This document shows positions 52,740 through 62,659 of a stretch of DNA of 64,000 bases, piece after piece (the first letter of the stretch is position 1; each line of letters starts with the position of its first letter). Source of the DNA: Alistipes sp. (GTDB lineage: Bacteria > Bacteroidota > Bacteroidia > Bacteroidales > Rikenellaceae). The position numbers and the translations under genes were made by a program. The notes below the pieces were generated by a model, which saw only the letters and a list, made by a program, of their open reading frames with translations, was not told where the DNA came from and made no database searches. The DNA lies in assembly GCA_020026375.1 (NCBI GenBank), contig JAHHQN010000006.1, positions 26,871-90,870 on the forward strand. The letters are read 5' to 3'.

Positions 52740-55634
52740 CTATCGAAGATACAAATTGGTGGCGGGAATCGGCTGGTAGTCGTCGGCCGAGGGGGCTTTC
52801 CAACCCCACTCCATCGACTCGTCGCCGTAGTCCTCAAAGAAGGAGAGGCGGTAGGGATAGTAACCCTTCTTGAGTGCCACACGGCCGGTAGCCGTCACCG
52901 CGGGGTGGGAACCGTCGTTGTTGACCACCACCTTGTTGCCGATTTCGAGCACCGTGCCGTTGTCGCTGTTGGTCATGAACGACCAGATGCCGGTCTCGGG
53001 GACATAGATCAGACCCTCGAAGATGAAGGCAAAGTAGTCGGCCTGACGCGCTCCGGCAATGCTCGGCTCGGGAAGCACACCCGAACCGACATGCTTCTTG
53101 CTCTTGATTTGTGCCACCAGCGAGCAGCTGCCCTCATAGTAGTCGTAGCGCACGCCGTTCTTCATGGCGGCGGGCTGTGCCACGGGCTTGAGGAACTCGG
53201 CCTTCTCGGCTTCGACGATCATCGTGCGGCTGGGAGCGAAACCCTGCTTGAAGGCACGCGCCTTGAGTGTGAGCGACTTCTCCACCTTGACGGGGGCGGT
53301 GTAGAGGGCCGACTTCTCGTCGGGCTCCGAACCGTCGAGCGTATAGCGAATCTCGGCGTCCTCGGTCGTGGAGTTCAAATCCACGTCGACACTCTCGGTG
53401 AAAAGGCTCAGATTCTTGGTGGTATAGGGAACCGACACCACCTCGGTCTCGGTCTGCGAGTAGGGATAGGCATCGGTATCGGCGGCCCAGGTCTTGACGG
53501 GCTCCGACGAGAGGACAAACTTCAACTCGCCGCCCTGCATCAGCTGCTCATAGTCGATATAGGCACGGTCGACGGGCTGACCGTTGAAGGTCACCGACTC
53601 GATGTAGCGGTTACGCGCCGAAGCGTTGGACGAGATGACGAGTGTCTTGCCGTTGGTCAGTTTCACAGTGGCCTTCTCGAAGAGGGGCGAGGTCAGAATG
53701 AACTGGTTGGAACCGGGGCAGACCGAATAGAGACCCATCGACGAGAGGACATACCATGCCGACATCTGTCCGCAGTCCTCGTTGCCGATGACACCCTCGG
53801 GGGTGGGGGCATACATCTCGTCGAGCAGACGACGGGTCATCTCCTGGGTCTTCCAGGGCTGACCCACCCAGTTATAGAGGTAAGCCATGTGGTGGCTCGG
53901 CTCGTTGCCGTGAGCATACTGACCCAAGACGCCGGTAATGTCGACCAGACCCAAATCCTCCGAAGGAGTCTCCTTGGTGAAGAGAAGGTCCAGCGCCTCG
54001 ACAAAGTTCTCGCGGCTGCCGAACAGCTGAATCAGCCCGTTGATATCGTGGGGAACGAAGAAGCGGTACTGCCAGGGAGATGCCTCGGTATAGTCGCGGC
54101 CGGCCTTCCAGTCCACGAAGGGAGTGGTCCAGTTGCCGTCGAGCTGACGGCCGCGGAAGAATTTGGTCGAACCGTCAAAGACATTCACATAGTTCTGTGC
54201 GCGGCGCATATATTCGTCGGCAATCTCCTGACGGCCCATCGCCTCGGCCATGCGGGCAATCGCCCAGTCGTCGTAGGCATATTCCAAGAGGCACGACACC
54301 GACTCGCGCTTGATGTTGGCCGGAATGAAGCCGTACTTCACATAGTAGTCAGAACCCTTGTGGTTGATGTTCGACGAACGCACCATGGCCTCCAACGCAC
54401 GCTCGGCGTCGAAACCGCGGATACCCTTCATATAGGCATCGGCAATCACGGAAACGGAGTGGTAGCCAATCATGCAACGGGTCTCGCCCGACGAGAGCGG
54501 CCAGATGGGAAGCTCGCCCGTGGCATCGTACATGTCGAGCATGTCGTTGACCATGTTGTTCACGAACTCGGCGTCGACGAGCGTCTGGAGCGGGTGCCAT
54601 GCACGGAAGGTGTCCCAGATGGACAGGGTCGAATAGTACTTCTTGCCCTCGGCCAGACGTGCCACCGTGCCGTCGTTGCGGCGGTAGTCGCCGTTGACGT
54701 CGTTCATCACGTTAGGAGTCACCTTGGTGTGGTACTGTGCCGTGTAGAAAGTCTTGCGCTCGGCCTCGGTACCCCCCTCGACCACGATGTCGTCCAGCGC
54801 CTCGTTCCACATCGAACGTGCCGCCGTGCGCACAGCCTCAAAATCCAGGGCAGGCACCTCGGTGGTGCGGTTCAGACGGGCGTTCTCCTCGCTGACGGTC
54901 GAAAGGCCCACGGCCACTGTCAGTTCCTTGACCTCGGGAGCGAAGACGAGCAGCAACTGCTTGTTGTCGAAATTGTGCGACGCAACGACAGGCTGCGAGA
55001 AAGCCGCCGAGAAGAAGGTGTACTGATCATTGACCCATCCGTCGGTGCAACGCATACCGCCCACCTCGGTGGGAGAAACCACATGCAGTTCGTGCTGTTT
55101 GATGTTCTCGTCGGTGAGCAGGTGCATCATGTCGATGACCACCTGACGCGGACCGTCGCCCTCGAAGGTATAGCGGTGGACACCCACACGCGGCGAGGCG
55201 GTGAGCTCGACACGGATTTTCTCGTCGAGAAGTTTCACGGCATAGTAGCCGCACGAAGCCTCCTCCTCATCGTGGGAGAACGAGGCGGGAGTCATCACAT
55301 AGCTGCCGTCGGCCGCCTTGACCTCACGCGTGGTGGGACGCAGCATCACATCGCCCAAGTCGGCGCAACCCGTACCGCTGAGGTGGGTGTGCGAAAAACC
55401 GTCGATGGTCTTGTCGGCATAGTAATATCCCGCGCAGGCGTCCCAATCGCCGCTGCGGGTGTCGGGGCTGAGTTGCACCATACCGAAGGGTGTGGTGGCG
55501 CCCGGGTAAGTGTGGCCGTGGAATCCCGTTCCGATGAAGGGATCGACATAGTCGGCAGGACTCTGCAAGGCAGAGCCCGAACAGCCGGCCGCGAACAGAA
55601 GTGCCGCAGCCCAACCAAATTTTCTCAAGTTCAT
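52740..55634 (-). CDS. GH92 alpha-mannosidase lipoprotein with CHB_HEX-like and PA14-like C-terminal domains
   Basis: This 964-residue lipoprotein has lipobox AAGC (Cys18). The GH92 catalytic part (about 25-735) has the family start ADYVDPFIGTG, a DGFSHTHLSGTGC block (78-90), HGNEPSHHMAYLYNWVGQ (575-592) and the GNEDCGQMSAWYVL block (617-630). By family alignment E578 and D620 are the likely general acid and base. Added C-terminal domains are a chitobiase-like beta domain (about 750-805, RYTLDGSEPDE) and a PA14-like domain (about 830-964) ending WGWKAPSAD. GH92 enzymes are calcium-dependent exo-alpha-mannosidases; some are known to uncap mannose-phosphate glycans. The next upstream protein carries the same two accessory domains. 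Confidence 0.95.
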   Translation of the reverse strand: MNLRKFGWAAALLFAAGCSGSALQSPADYVDPFIGTGFHGHTYPGATTPFGMVQLSPDTRSGDWDACAGYYYADKTIDGFSHTHLSGTGCADLGDVMLRPTTREVKAADGSYVMTPASFSHDEEEASCGYYAVKLLDEKIRVELTASPRVGVHRYTFEGDGPRQVVIDMMHLLTDENIKQHELHVVSPTEVGGMRCTDGWVNDQYTFFSAAFSQPVVASHNFDNKQLLLVFAPEVKELTVAVGLSTVSEENARLNRTTEVPALDFEAVRTAARSMWNEALDDIVVEGGTEAERKTFYTAQYHTKVTPNVMNDVNGDYRRNDGTVARLAEGKKYYSTLSIWDTFRAWHPLQTLVDAEFVNNMVNDMLDMYDATGELPIWPLSSGETRCMIGYHSVSVIADAYMKGIRGFDAERALEAMVRSSNINHKGSDYYVKYGFIPANIKRESVSCLLEYAYDDWAIARMAEAMGRQEIADEYMRRAQNYVNVFDGSTKFFRGRQLDGNWTTPFVDWKAGRDYTEASPWQYRFFVPHDINGLIQLFGSRENFVEALDLLFTKETPSEDLGLVDITGVLGQYAHGNEPSHHMAYLYNWVGQPWKTQEMTRRLLDEMYAPTPEGVIGNEDCGQMSAWYVLSSMGLYSVCPGSNQFILTSPLFEKATVKLTNGKTLVISSNASARNRYIESVTFNGQPVDRAYIDYEQLMQGGELKFVLSSEPVKTWAADTDAYPYSQTETEVVSVPYTTKNLSLFTESVDVDLNSTTEDAEIRYTLDGSEPDEKSALYTAPVKVEKSLTLKARAFKQGFAPSRTMIVEAEKAEFLKPVAQPAAMKNGVRYDYYEGSCSLVAQIKSKKHVGSGVLPEPSIAGARQADYFAFIFEGLIYVPETGIWSFMTNSDNGTVLEIGNKVVVNNDGSHPAVTATGRVALKKGYYPYRLSFFEDYGDESMEWGWKAPSADDYQPIPATNLYLR

Positions 55635-55668
55635 ATAGTCAGTTTTGTTAGTATTTTTTGCTCTATTC

Positions 55669-57255
55669 CTAATGCAGACGGGCGAAAGGCACCACCTGCT
55701 CGCAGATATGTGCCGACGAGTAGCTCAGCTCGAGACGCTGGCCCATGTAATCGTCGAAATACTCCACCCTGATGCGGTGCATGCCCTCCTTGAGGTCGAT
55801 GTTGGCGCACTTCATGTCCGAAGAGTGCGAACCGTCGTTGTCGATGAGCAGGCGGCCGTCGATGTAGACCTTGCTGCCGTCGTCGGAAATCACACCGAAA
55901 CGGTAGTTGTCGGCCTTGTCGATGTGGAGGTCGGCGGTGAACTCCACGGCGAAATGGTCCTTGTCCTCGACATCGAGCTGGTCGAGCGAGAACTCGTAGA
56001 CCTTACCCGAAGCCTTGGGGCGTCCCAGCGAGGAGAACACCGGCAGGATTTTGGTCGTGATACCCTCCCACATGCGGTAGGAGACATTGGGGCGGTCGTT
56101 ATCGCCCACCACACGCAACGAACCTGCCGCAGTGTGGCTGCGCTGACCGTTGCGGTAGGTCACGGCACGCAACTGTGCCGACGCGGACACCATAACGGGT
56201 GCGTCGTAACGCAACGAGTTGTCGTCGGGCTCGGAACCGTCAAGAGTATAGAAAATCTCACAGTCGGGGGCATCGGCCGTCATGGTGACCTTCACCGGCT
56301 CGGTGAAGAAACCCTCCGAAGGGCTGACAAACGGCACGGGGACATAGACCTTATCGTTGACGCGCGGCGTGAAGGCCTCGTTGATGAAGCGGCCCACACA
56401 TTCGCGGGGCAGCTCGACATCGAGCAGGCCGCACACCGTGGCCGCAACATCGCAAATCAGCAACGAAGGCTCAATCAGTTTGCCGGGGGTGACACCCTTG
56501 CCATAGAACACAATGGGGACAAGGCGCTCGAAAATCGAATCGCCGCCGTGGGACTTGCCCAGACCGCCATGGTCGGCCGAAATCATCACCACGGTATTCT
56601 CCGACATGCCGGTCTCGTCGAGACGGCGCACCAGTTCGCCAATCAGGGCATCGAGGCGCGAAACCTGCGCCATATATTCGGGCGACTCGTGGCCGAAGGT
56701 GTGGCCCACGTGGTCGGGTTCGTTGAGCGAGATGAACAGCAACTCGGGCTTGTTCTCGAAGAAATCCTCCATCGCCGCACGGAAGGTCTGCTCGGTGTCG
56801 AGACCCGTAACGGCCTTGTCGGCCACCGAGACATCGAACATGCGGGCCAGACCCTCCCACTCGTAGAACATATGGACAGCGGCCTCGGGACGCTGCGACC
56901 TGATGTCGTCGAACATGGTGGGGAAGAGTCCTTTGGCGTTCTTCAGACAGGGCTCGATGACGATATTGTCGGGCTCCCAGTCATTGTCGAGGACGCCGTG
57001 CTGGAGGGGGAGCGCTCCGCTGACCATCGACATCCAGTTCTGACTGCTCGATGTGGGGCGGACGTTACGTGTATTGATTGAGACGGCTCCATTCTCAATC
57101 ATATAGTTCATATTGGGGGTTGTGGCACGCTGCAAACCGAAAGCACCCATGGCATCACAACCTATCATAATCACATGCTCGGCACGCGGAGTTCCGCTCT
57201 GCGAACATGAAACAGCAAACACGGCACACAATATTAAAACAAAATACTTTTTCAT
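55669..57255 (-). CDS. Phosphodiesterase/alkaline-phosphatase-superfamily lipoprotein with CHB_HEX-like and PA14-like domains
   Basis: This 528-residue lipoprotein has lipobox VSC (Cys17). Its catalytic domain (about 27-295) is of the type I phosphodiesterase/nucleotide pyrophosphatase group, related to sulfatases. D34 (IGCDAMG) binds metal, the nucleophile is in RPTSSSQNWMS (T68 or S69), and further ligands are D181 and H185 (PDHVGH), D228-H229 (SADHGG) and H236. There is no sulfatase-type C/SxPxR motif, so a phosphoester, not a sulfate ester, is favoured. The C-terminal part repeats the domain pair of GH92: a chitobiase-like unit (FYTLDGSEPDD, about 325-375) and a PA14-like unit (about 390-528). 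It is the first enzyme gene after the terminator-like hairpin. Confidence 0.9.
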   Translation of the reverse strand: MKKYFVLILCAVFAVSCSQSGTPRAEHVIMIGCDAMGAFGLQRATTPNMNYMIENGAVSINTRNVRPTSSSQNWMSMVSGALPLQHGVLDNDWEPDNIVIEPCLKNAKGLFPTMFDDIRSQRPEAAVHMFYEWEGLARMFDVSVADKAVTGLDTEQTFRAAMEDFFENKPELLFISLNEPDHVGHTFGHESPEYMAQVSRLDALIGELVRRLDETGMSENTVVMISADHGGLGKSHGGDSIFERLVPIVFYGKGVTPGKLIEPSLLICDVAATVCGLLDVELPRECVGRFINEAFTPRVNDKVYVPVPFVSPSEGFFTEPVKVTMTADAPDCEIFYTLDGSEPDDNSLRYDAPVMVSASAQLRAVTYRNGQRSHTAAGSLRVVGDNDRPNVSYRMWEGITTKILPVFSSLGRPKASGKVYEFSLDQLDVEDKDHFAVEFTADLHIDKADNYRFGVISDDGSKVYIDGRLLIDNDGSHSSDMKCANIDLKEGMHRIRVEYFDDYMGQRLELSYSSAHICEQVVPFARLH

Positions 57256-57294
57256 CTTAAAAAAATTGCTGTCTAAAAATTTACAAACGGTTTG

Positions 57295-57346
57295 AAAAAA
57301 GAACGCCGCAGATATCCACCGTAAAGGTTAGACATCCGCGGTGTTC
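57295..57346 (-). terminator. Terminator-like hairpin between susD-like and enzyme genes
   Basis: On the minus strand GAACACCGCGGATGTC pairs, with three mismatches, with GATATCTGCGGCGTTC, followed by six T. It lies between SusD and the phosphodiesterase gene, so it likely lowers enzyme expression relative to SusC/SusD. Confidence 0.75.
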
Positions 57347-57390
57347 AAGATTATCTTACGTTACTCATTGAAGAGCAGTATGTGGACAGA

Positions 57391-59136
57391 TTACTTACCG
57401 ATGGGGTTCTGCTTCAGACGTCCGTTGGCCTTGATTACCTCCTGCGAGGGGAAGGGGAACACGAGGTCGTACTCCGGCTCGAAATTACGGCCGGGAGCGG
57501 CAGTCTCACGCTCGGAATAGAGAGGCGCATTATCGGTAACGGGCCAGATGGCCTTGTTGGCAGGATCGTTGTCGGCCAGGAACGGGTTGTCATCACTCAG
57601 CGGCCTACTGGGATCCTTGGGCAACTTCGAATACTGGTAAGAGTTCAGGGTCTTGTAATCCTCCCAACGCTTCAGGTCCATGAAGCGGTCGGTGAACTCA
57701 CCCGACAACTCGCAACGACGCTCCTTCATCAAATCTTCCATAGTGGCAGTCGACAGCTCCGCCAGACCGGCACGCTTTCTCAGACGGTTCAACTCCTTGG
57801 CGGCACCCGCACCGTCACCCTTCTTAATCAAAGCCTCGGCCTTGAAGAGCACCATCTCGGCAAAACGCAACAAAGGCAGGTTGAGCGAAGTGGTGGGACG
57901 GTTACCGTTCTGGTTGATGTAGGGGTTCGAAGCGGCAGTGGCAGCGGCATCCAACTCACCCTCGGCATTCATCACACGCTTGCCATAGGTATAAGGCTCG
58001 AAGTACTTGCCATACATGAAGCCCGACTTGATGGCATCGAAGTCATTGTACTTCTGGTCGGCACCGAAGTAGGTCACCGTACGGCCGTAGCCAATCAGCG
58101 AAACATCGCGACGCTTGTCATTCTCATCAAATGCCTCATAGAGACCGCGTGTGGGTTTCAAAGAGCCCCAGCCGTTGTAGAGGCCCCAGCCCTTGTTGAC
58201 AAGACATACACCGGGGAACAACGAACCACCCTCGGTAGGACCGGTGCTGGTCACCGACCAGATGTACTCCTTCGACCAGTTGTTCTCCATCTTGAAGACA
58301 TCGGCAAAGTTGTCGAGCAGACCACGTCCGCCTTCGCCCTCCAGTTTGTCAACCAGAGGAGGAATCAAATCCCACTTGTTGGCGTCGGCAACCTTCAGAC
58401 CCGGAACGGTGGTCTCCGACCAATAAGACCAGTAAGCATAGAGTTTGACCATCAATGCCCAAACGGCCTGCTTGTGAGCACGACCCTGATCCTCGGCACC
58501 GTAGGTCTGGAACAGGGGAAGCAGACCCTCGGCCTCCTTCAAATCCTGCTCGATGAGCGCGTAGTTGTCGAGTACCGACTTACACTGGGGAGGAATGGCC
58601 GAATTGCCTTGAGCGGCGTACTCGGGACTGTCCTCATAGCGGATAAAGGGAACACCGTTGTCGGAACGACCGTAGCGATAAGCGATGTGGAAGTGCAACC
58701 ATGCACGCATGAACAGGGCCTCACCCACACTGCGCTTCTCGATGGCTGTCAGATTGTCTATGCCTTTGGCCTTCAACGAAGAGATGACCCAGTTGGCACG
58801 CGCCATATACTCGTACATATATTTCCAGTTGTCGACCAGCGGAGACTCGTCACCGGTGTAGTGGAATTCATAAAGACTCGGCCAACGCGATTTGTTGCAC
58901 ACCATGTCGTCACCACAACCCTGCTCCCAGAACAGATCACGCCCCCAGGTCTCCTCCTGTCCGAGAATCCAGTAGATGGCGCCTACGGCGTCCATTGCCT
59001 GCTTGTCGCTGTGCCAATAATTGTCTTCACTGGGATTACCCTGCATCTTCACATCGAGAAAATCCGAACATGAAGTTGTCACAGATGCTCCCAATGCCGC
59101 AAATGCAATAGCTGCTATAATCTTTTTCATTTTCAA
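57391..59136 (-). CDS. SusD/RagB-family nutrient-binding lipoprotein
   Basis: This 581-residue surface lid has lipobox VTTSC (about residue 23). SusD landmarks are SVGEALFMRAWLHFHIAYRYG (near 138-158), VWALMVKLYAYWSYWSE (near 228-244), LPLLRFAEMVLFKAEALIKKG (about 422-442), and LMKERRCELSGEFTDRFMDLKRW near 485. The protein starts 9 bases after the stop of the susC-like gene, so the pair is translated together. It should bind the oligosaccharide taken up by SusC; from the neighbouring enzymes a mannose-rich, possibly phosphorylated glycan is the best guess. An alternative start two codons downstream (MKK) gives the same signal peptide. Confidence 0.95.
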   Translation of the reverse strand: MKMKKIIAAIAFAALGASVTTSCSDFLDVKMQGNPSEDNYWHSDKQAMDAVGAIYWILGQEETWGRDLFWEQGCGDDMVCNKSRWPSLYEFHYTGDESPLVDNWKYMYEYMARANWVISSLKAKGIDNLTAIEKRSVGEALFMRAWLHFHIAYRYGRSDNGVPFIRYEDSPEYAAQGNSAIPPQCKSVLDNYALIEQDLKEAEGLLPLFQTYGAEDQGRAHKQAVWALMVKLYAYWSYWSETTVPGLKVADANKWDLIPPLVDKLEGEGGRGLLDNFADVFKMENNWSKEYIWSVTSTGPTEGGSLFPGVCLVNKGWGLYNGWGSLKPTRGLYEAFDENDKRRDVSLIGYGRTVTYFGADQKYNDFDAIKSGFMYGKYFEPYTYGKRVMNAEGELDAAATAASNPYINQNGNRPTTSLNLPLLRFAEMVLFKAEALIKKGDGAGAAKELNRLRKRAGLAELSTATMEDLMKERRCELSGEFTDRFMDLKRWEDYKTLNSYQYSKLPKDPSRPLSDDNPFLADNDPANKAIWPVTDNAPLYSERETAAPGRNFEPEYDLVFPFPSQEVIKANGRLKQNPIGK

Positions 59137-59145
59137 TCAATAGTT

Positions 59146-62100
59146 TTAGTAAGTTAATTTGATACCGAACGAGAACACGCGAGATACGGGGTAACGACCC
59201 TGGTCGAGACCGATACCACCCACCTCGGGATCGAGACCCGTGTAGTCGGTGATGGTCCAAAGGTTCTCTCCGCTGACGAATACCGAAAGCGAGCTGCCGC
59301 GAGTCGAGAACTTGTTGCTCTTGCGCAACAGACGGGTCAGATCGTAAGAGATGGTCACGTTCTTCAGACGCAGGTAGGAAGCGTCCTCGAGATAGAAGTC
59401 TGAACATGTCGAGAAGTTCTGGTTGGCATCGCTGGCATTCAGACGGGGAATCTCGTTGGAAGCAGGCCATGCCTTCAGAATGTCGGTCGAACGGTTGAAG
59501 TTACCCTCGGCCTCGTTGGTCAGCGTCATCTTGGTGGCGTTGAAAGCCTTGGTTTTGGCTGCACCCTGCCACATCATGCTGAATGAAAGATCCTTCCAGG
59601 AGAAACCGGCCGAGAACGAATAGGTGAACTTGGGAAGGAAACTGCCCATGTACTGACGGTCGTTGGAGTCAATCTTACCATCGTTGTTGTAATCGATGAA
59701 CTTGATATCACCGGCCTTGGCGTTGGGCTGGATACGGGTAACCTCACCGGTCTCGGGGTTGGTCCATGTGTAATCGGCAGCCTCTTCGTCGCTCTGGAAC
59801 AGACCTGCAGACTTGACCAGATAGTAGGTGTAAAGGGGCTGACCCTCTGCAGTCTGGAAGGGACGCAGGTTGTTACGGTAGTTGTTATCGTGAGTCCACA
59901 CACCCTTCGAGCCGTCCTCGTTGGTGATACCGATATCCTTCACCCAGTTCTTCAGCGTTGCAAAGTTACCGCTAATGAAGTATTTCCAATCCTTGTTGAC
60001 CTGCTGCTTCCAGGTTGCCGAGAACTCGAAACCGCGGTTGCGAATCTCACCCTGGTTGACCAGACGGGGAGAGATACCGATGTAGCTGGGCCACTCCGAG
60101 GTCTGCTCCTGAATCAGGTTATAGGTACGCTTCATGAAGTAATCGGCCGAAATCGACAACTTGCTGTCGAACATGTCCAAATCCAAACCTACGTCGACCT
60201 GCTCGGAAGTCTCCCAAGTAAGGTTGGGGTTGAGTGCCGTACCCAGATAAATCAGACTGTAGTCGTGGAAGTTGCTTGCGCCGCTACCCACCTGGGTACC
60301 AATGCTCCATCGGTTGTCACGCGACAACAGGGGCGATGCGTAACCGTAGCCGATAGATCCGAGGTTACCGATACGACCCCATGATGCACGCAGCTTGACG
60401 AGGTTGACAATCTTGTTCTCCTTGAAGAACGGCTCGCTCGAGATTTTCCATGCACCGGTCACTGCGGGGAAGTCGGCACTCTTGTTGCCCTTGGGCAGAC
60501 GGCCGGCATAGTCACGACGCCATGAACCTGTGATGAAGTAACGGTCGTCGAAGCTGTAAGAGAGACGTGCCACCAGTGCCACGTTGTTGTCGGGGTTGGT
60601 GTAGGTACTGTTGGGGGCATCAAACTCCTTGGCGTAGGAGAGGTACTGATCGGCCTCCAACTCGCTCTCGAAGTTCTTGCCTCGTACCGAGAAGCCCTCC
60701 TGACGCTGCTCCGATGCAGTAGTACCGAGCAATGCGCCAACGGTGTGCTTACCGAAAGTGTTGTCGTAGGTCAAGATGTTCTCGGTCTCCCAGAAAGAGT
60801 AGTCGTAAGTCTCATAGGTCAACGAGTTACGGCCGTCGGGCTTACCGGGCTCGGTAGTGCGGGGACTGAACTTCTTGTAGAAGTAGTTCTGCGTGCGATA
60901 AGTGAAACGGCTGTTGAACTTCAAGCCGGGAAGAATATTCTTGATAGACAACTGTGTGGTAGTAGAGAAATCAGTTGTCTTGTCTGTGATATTGTCGGCC
61001 TTGAGCAGACGGATAGGGTTCACCAGGTCACCGTGGAGTGATGCGGTCTCGCTACCACGCTCGGCGGTTCCACCATAGGTGCCGTCATCGTAGAATGCAC
61101 GTGCACTGCGGGGCATGGAAAGTGCTGTCCAGATGACACCGGTATAACCCTCATCGGTGCTGGCACCCCGCTGCTTCATCGAACCCCACGACAAATCCTC
61201 GGACAGCGACACATGACGCGAGATATCGTAACGACCCGTATAGCGGAGATTGACGTTCTTCTTGAAAGTCTTGATCAGCGTACCCTGGTCGTCATCGTAG
61301 TTCAACGACACACGACTGGTGAAGTGGTCGGTACCACCGCTCAACGCCACCTGATGACGCTGATAGAATGCTGTGCGGAAGATGCGGTCAATCCAGTCGG
61401 TACGGGTCTGTGCCATCTCGGGATTACGTGTGGGATCCCACAACTCCGACATGGTCTGACCTGCTGCGGCATAAGCCTTGGTACGCACGTCACGCTCCTG
61501 CTCGACAGTCAGCGACTGGGGAAGGTTGTAGGCCGAACGCACACCGTAGTTACCCTCGTAAGAAATCGAGGGAGCGCCTCTCTTGGCCTTTTTGGTGGTC
61601 ACCAGGATTACACCGGCTGCACCCGACTGGGCACCGTAGATGGCGGCTGAAGCGGCGTCCTTCAAAACAACCATCGACTCGATGTCGTTCATATTGAAAG
61701 GTGCGCCCGGAACTCCGTCGACCACCCAGAGCACCTGCTCGTTGGCCGTAGAACCGACACCACGGATATTCACCGAAGGCTTCGAGGTGGGGTCACCACC
61801 ATTGTTGACAACGGTAACACCCGGAACCTGACCCTGAAGCATGTTCTCAACGGAACTTACGGGACGGTTCTTGTTTTCGTCGAGGTTTTCAATCACACCG
61901 ACCGACGAAGAAAGGTCGGCCTTACGCTGCTGGGCACCGAAACCCAGAACCACGACGGTCTCCAGAGATTGTGCCTCTTCATTAAGAACTACATTCAATT
62001 CGGTTGTCGCAGCCGAAAGAGGAACTACCTTGGTTTCATAACCAACGAAGGAAATCTCGAGAGATGCTCCTTCTTCGGGAACGAATATGGAGAACAAACC

Positions 62101-62283
62101 GTCAATGTCGGTTGTCGTACCCTGCATGGTACCCTGTACCAAAACACTGGCTCCCACAATCGGGCCGTTCTTATCGGATACTTTACCCGATACTGAAAAG
62201 CCTCCACCTTGCGCAAACACGCTCACTGGCATTGTCAGCAACAATGCAACAAGCATGATCAGACATAGTTTAATTTTTTTCAT
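59146..62283 (-). CDS. SusC/RagA-family TonB-linked outer-membrane transporter
   Basis: This 1045-residue transporter has a signal peptide (about 1-25, ending PVSVFAQ) and a CarboxypepD_reg-like domain (about 28-110, GPIVGASVLVQGTMQGTT). A TonB-box-like ETVVVLGFG follows, then a plug with PSVNIRGVGSTANEQVLW-like residues and VLKDAASAAIYGAQSGAAGV. The barrel ends with FSFGIKLTY. It is the first gene of the minus-strand mannosidase/phosphatase locus and is divergent from the XylR-type regulator. It forms the TonB-driven pore under the SusD lid. A TATATTTG -7 element lies 125 bases upstream on the minus strand. Confidence 0.96.
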   Translation of the reverse strand: MKKIKLCLIMLVALLLTMPVSVFAQGGGFSVSGKVSDKNGPIVGASVLVQGTMQGTTTDIDGLFSIFVPEEGASLEISFVGYETKVVPLSAATTELNVVLNEEAQSLETVVVLGFGAQQRKADLSSSVGVIENLDENKNRPVSSVENMLQGQVPGVTVVNNGGDPTSKPSVNIRGVGSTANEQVLWVVDGVPGAPFNMNDIESMVVLKDAASAAIYGAQSGAAGVILVTTKKAKRGAPSISYEGNYGVRSAYNLPQSLTVEQERDVRTKAYAAAGQTMSELWDPTRNPEMAQTRTDWIDRIFRTAFYQRHQVALSGGTDHFTSRVSLNYDDDQGTLIKTFKKNVNLRYTGRYDISRHVSLSEDLSWGSMKQRGASTDEGYTGVIWTALSMPRSARAFYDDGTYGGTAERGSETASLHGDLVNPIRLLKADNITDKTTDFSTTTQLSIKNILPGLKFNSRFTYRTQNYFYKKFSPRTTEPGKPDGRNSLTYETYDYSFWETENILTYDNTFGKHTVGALLGTTASEQRQEGFSVRGKNFESELEADQYLSYAKEFDAPNSTYTNPDNNVALVARLSYSFDDRYFITGSWRRDYAGRLPKGNKSADFPAVTGAWKISSEPFFKENKIVNLVKLRASWGRIGNLGSIGYGYASPLLSRDNRWSIGTQVGSGASNFHDYSLIYLGTALNPNLTWETSEQVDVGLDLDMFDSKLSISADYFMKRTYNLIQEQTSEWPSYIGISPRLVNQGEIRNRGFEFSATWKQQVNKDWKYFISGNFATLKNWVKDIGITNEDGSKGVWTHDNNYRNNLRPFQTAEGQPLYTYYLVKSAGLFQSDEEAADYTWTNPETGEVTRIQPNAKAGDIKFIDYNNDGKIDSNDRQYMGSFLPKFTYSFSAGFSWKDLSFSMMWQGAAKTKAFNATKMTLTNEAEGNFNRSTDILKAWPASNEIPRLNASDANQNFSTCSDFYLEDASYLRLKNVTISYDLTRLLRKSNKFSTRGSSLSVFVSGENLWTITDYTGLDPEVGGIGLDQGRYPVSRVFSFGIKLTY

Positions 62284-62659
62284 GTTTTTATGGTTAATAG
62301 TTAATAAATAGTAATTTACAAGATTTCCATTCTTTTTCTTTGCACTTTCTTTCTTTAAATTATTTAAAAATTAACTTATATTTGCTTCTATTTGGTGTTC
62401 TATATCACAAATATACTGCTCTTGACTTTTCAAATCCTCCTCAATTTGCGAGTCTATAACCTCAGTTTGCGCAAAAGAATAAAACACCTATACCAACCGA
62501 CTAAAAAATCAGAAAAAAAGATTAATTAAACAATTTTAGTAATATTTCCGTGATATTTTCGACACTTTTTTGTAAAACAATCGAACAACTACCCCAATCA
62601 GAGCAGATTTGCCATGTAGACTAAAATCATTATCTTTACCCTCAAAAAAATAAATTCAC
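62284..62659. promoter_or_regulatory. Divergent regulatory region between susC-like gene and XylR-type regulator
   Basis: On the minus strand CAAATATA (62408-62415) reads TATATTTG, with CAAA (TTTG) at 62431-62434, 15 bases upstream. On the plus strand TTTG (62608-62611) and TATCTTTA (62631-62638) are 19 bases apart and lie 21 bases before the regulator start. The region is AT-rich with no gene; the regulator probably binds here. Confidence 0.6.
62608..62638 (+). promoter_or_regulatory. Promoter of the XylR-type regulator
   Basis: TTTG at 62608-62611 and the near-consensus TATCTTTA at 62631-62638 are separated by exactly 19 bases. Confidence 0.65.

Noticed and set aside
50025..55772. Plus-strand frames of 766 and 955 codons opposite the phosphatase and GH92 genes
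   Set aside because: They overlap catalytically complete minus-strand genes and cross several gene boundaries, which real genes do not do here.
55669..57255. Sulfatase call for the phosphodiesterase gene
   Set aside because: The formylglycine motif (C/S-x-P-x-R) is absent and the nucleophile region is RPTSSSQNW, which fits phosphodiesterase relatives better.
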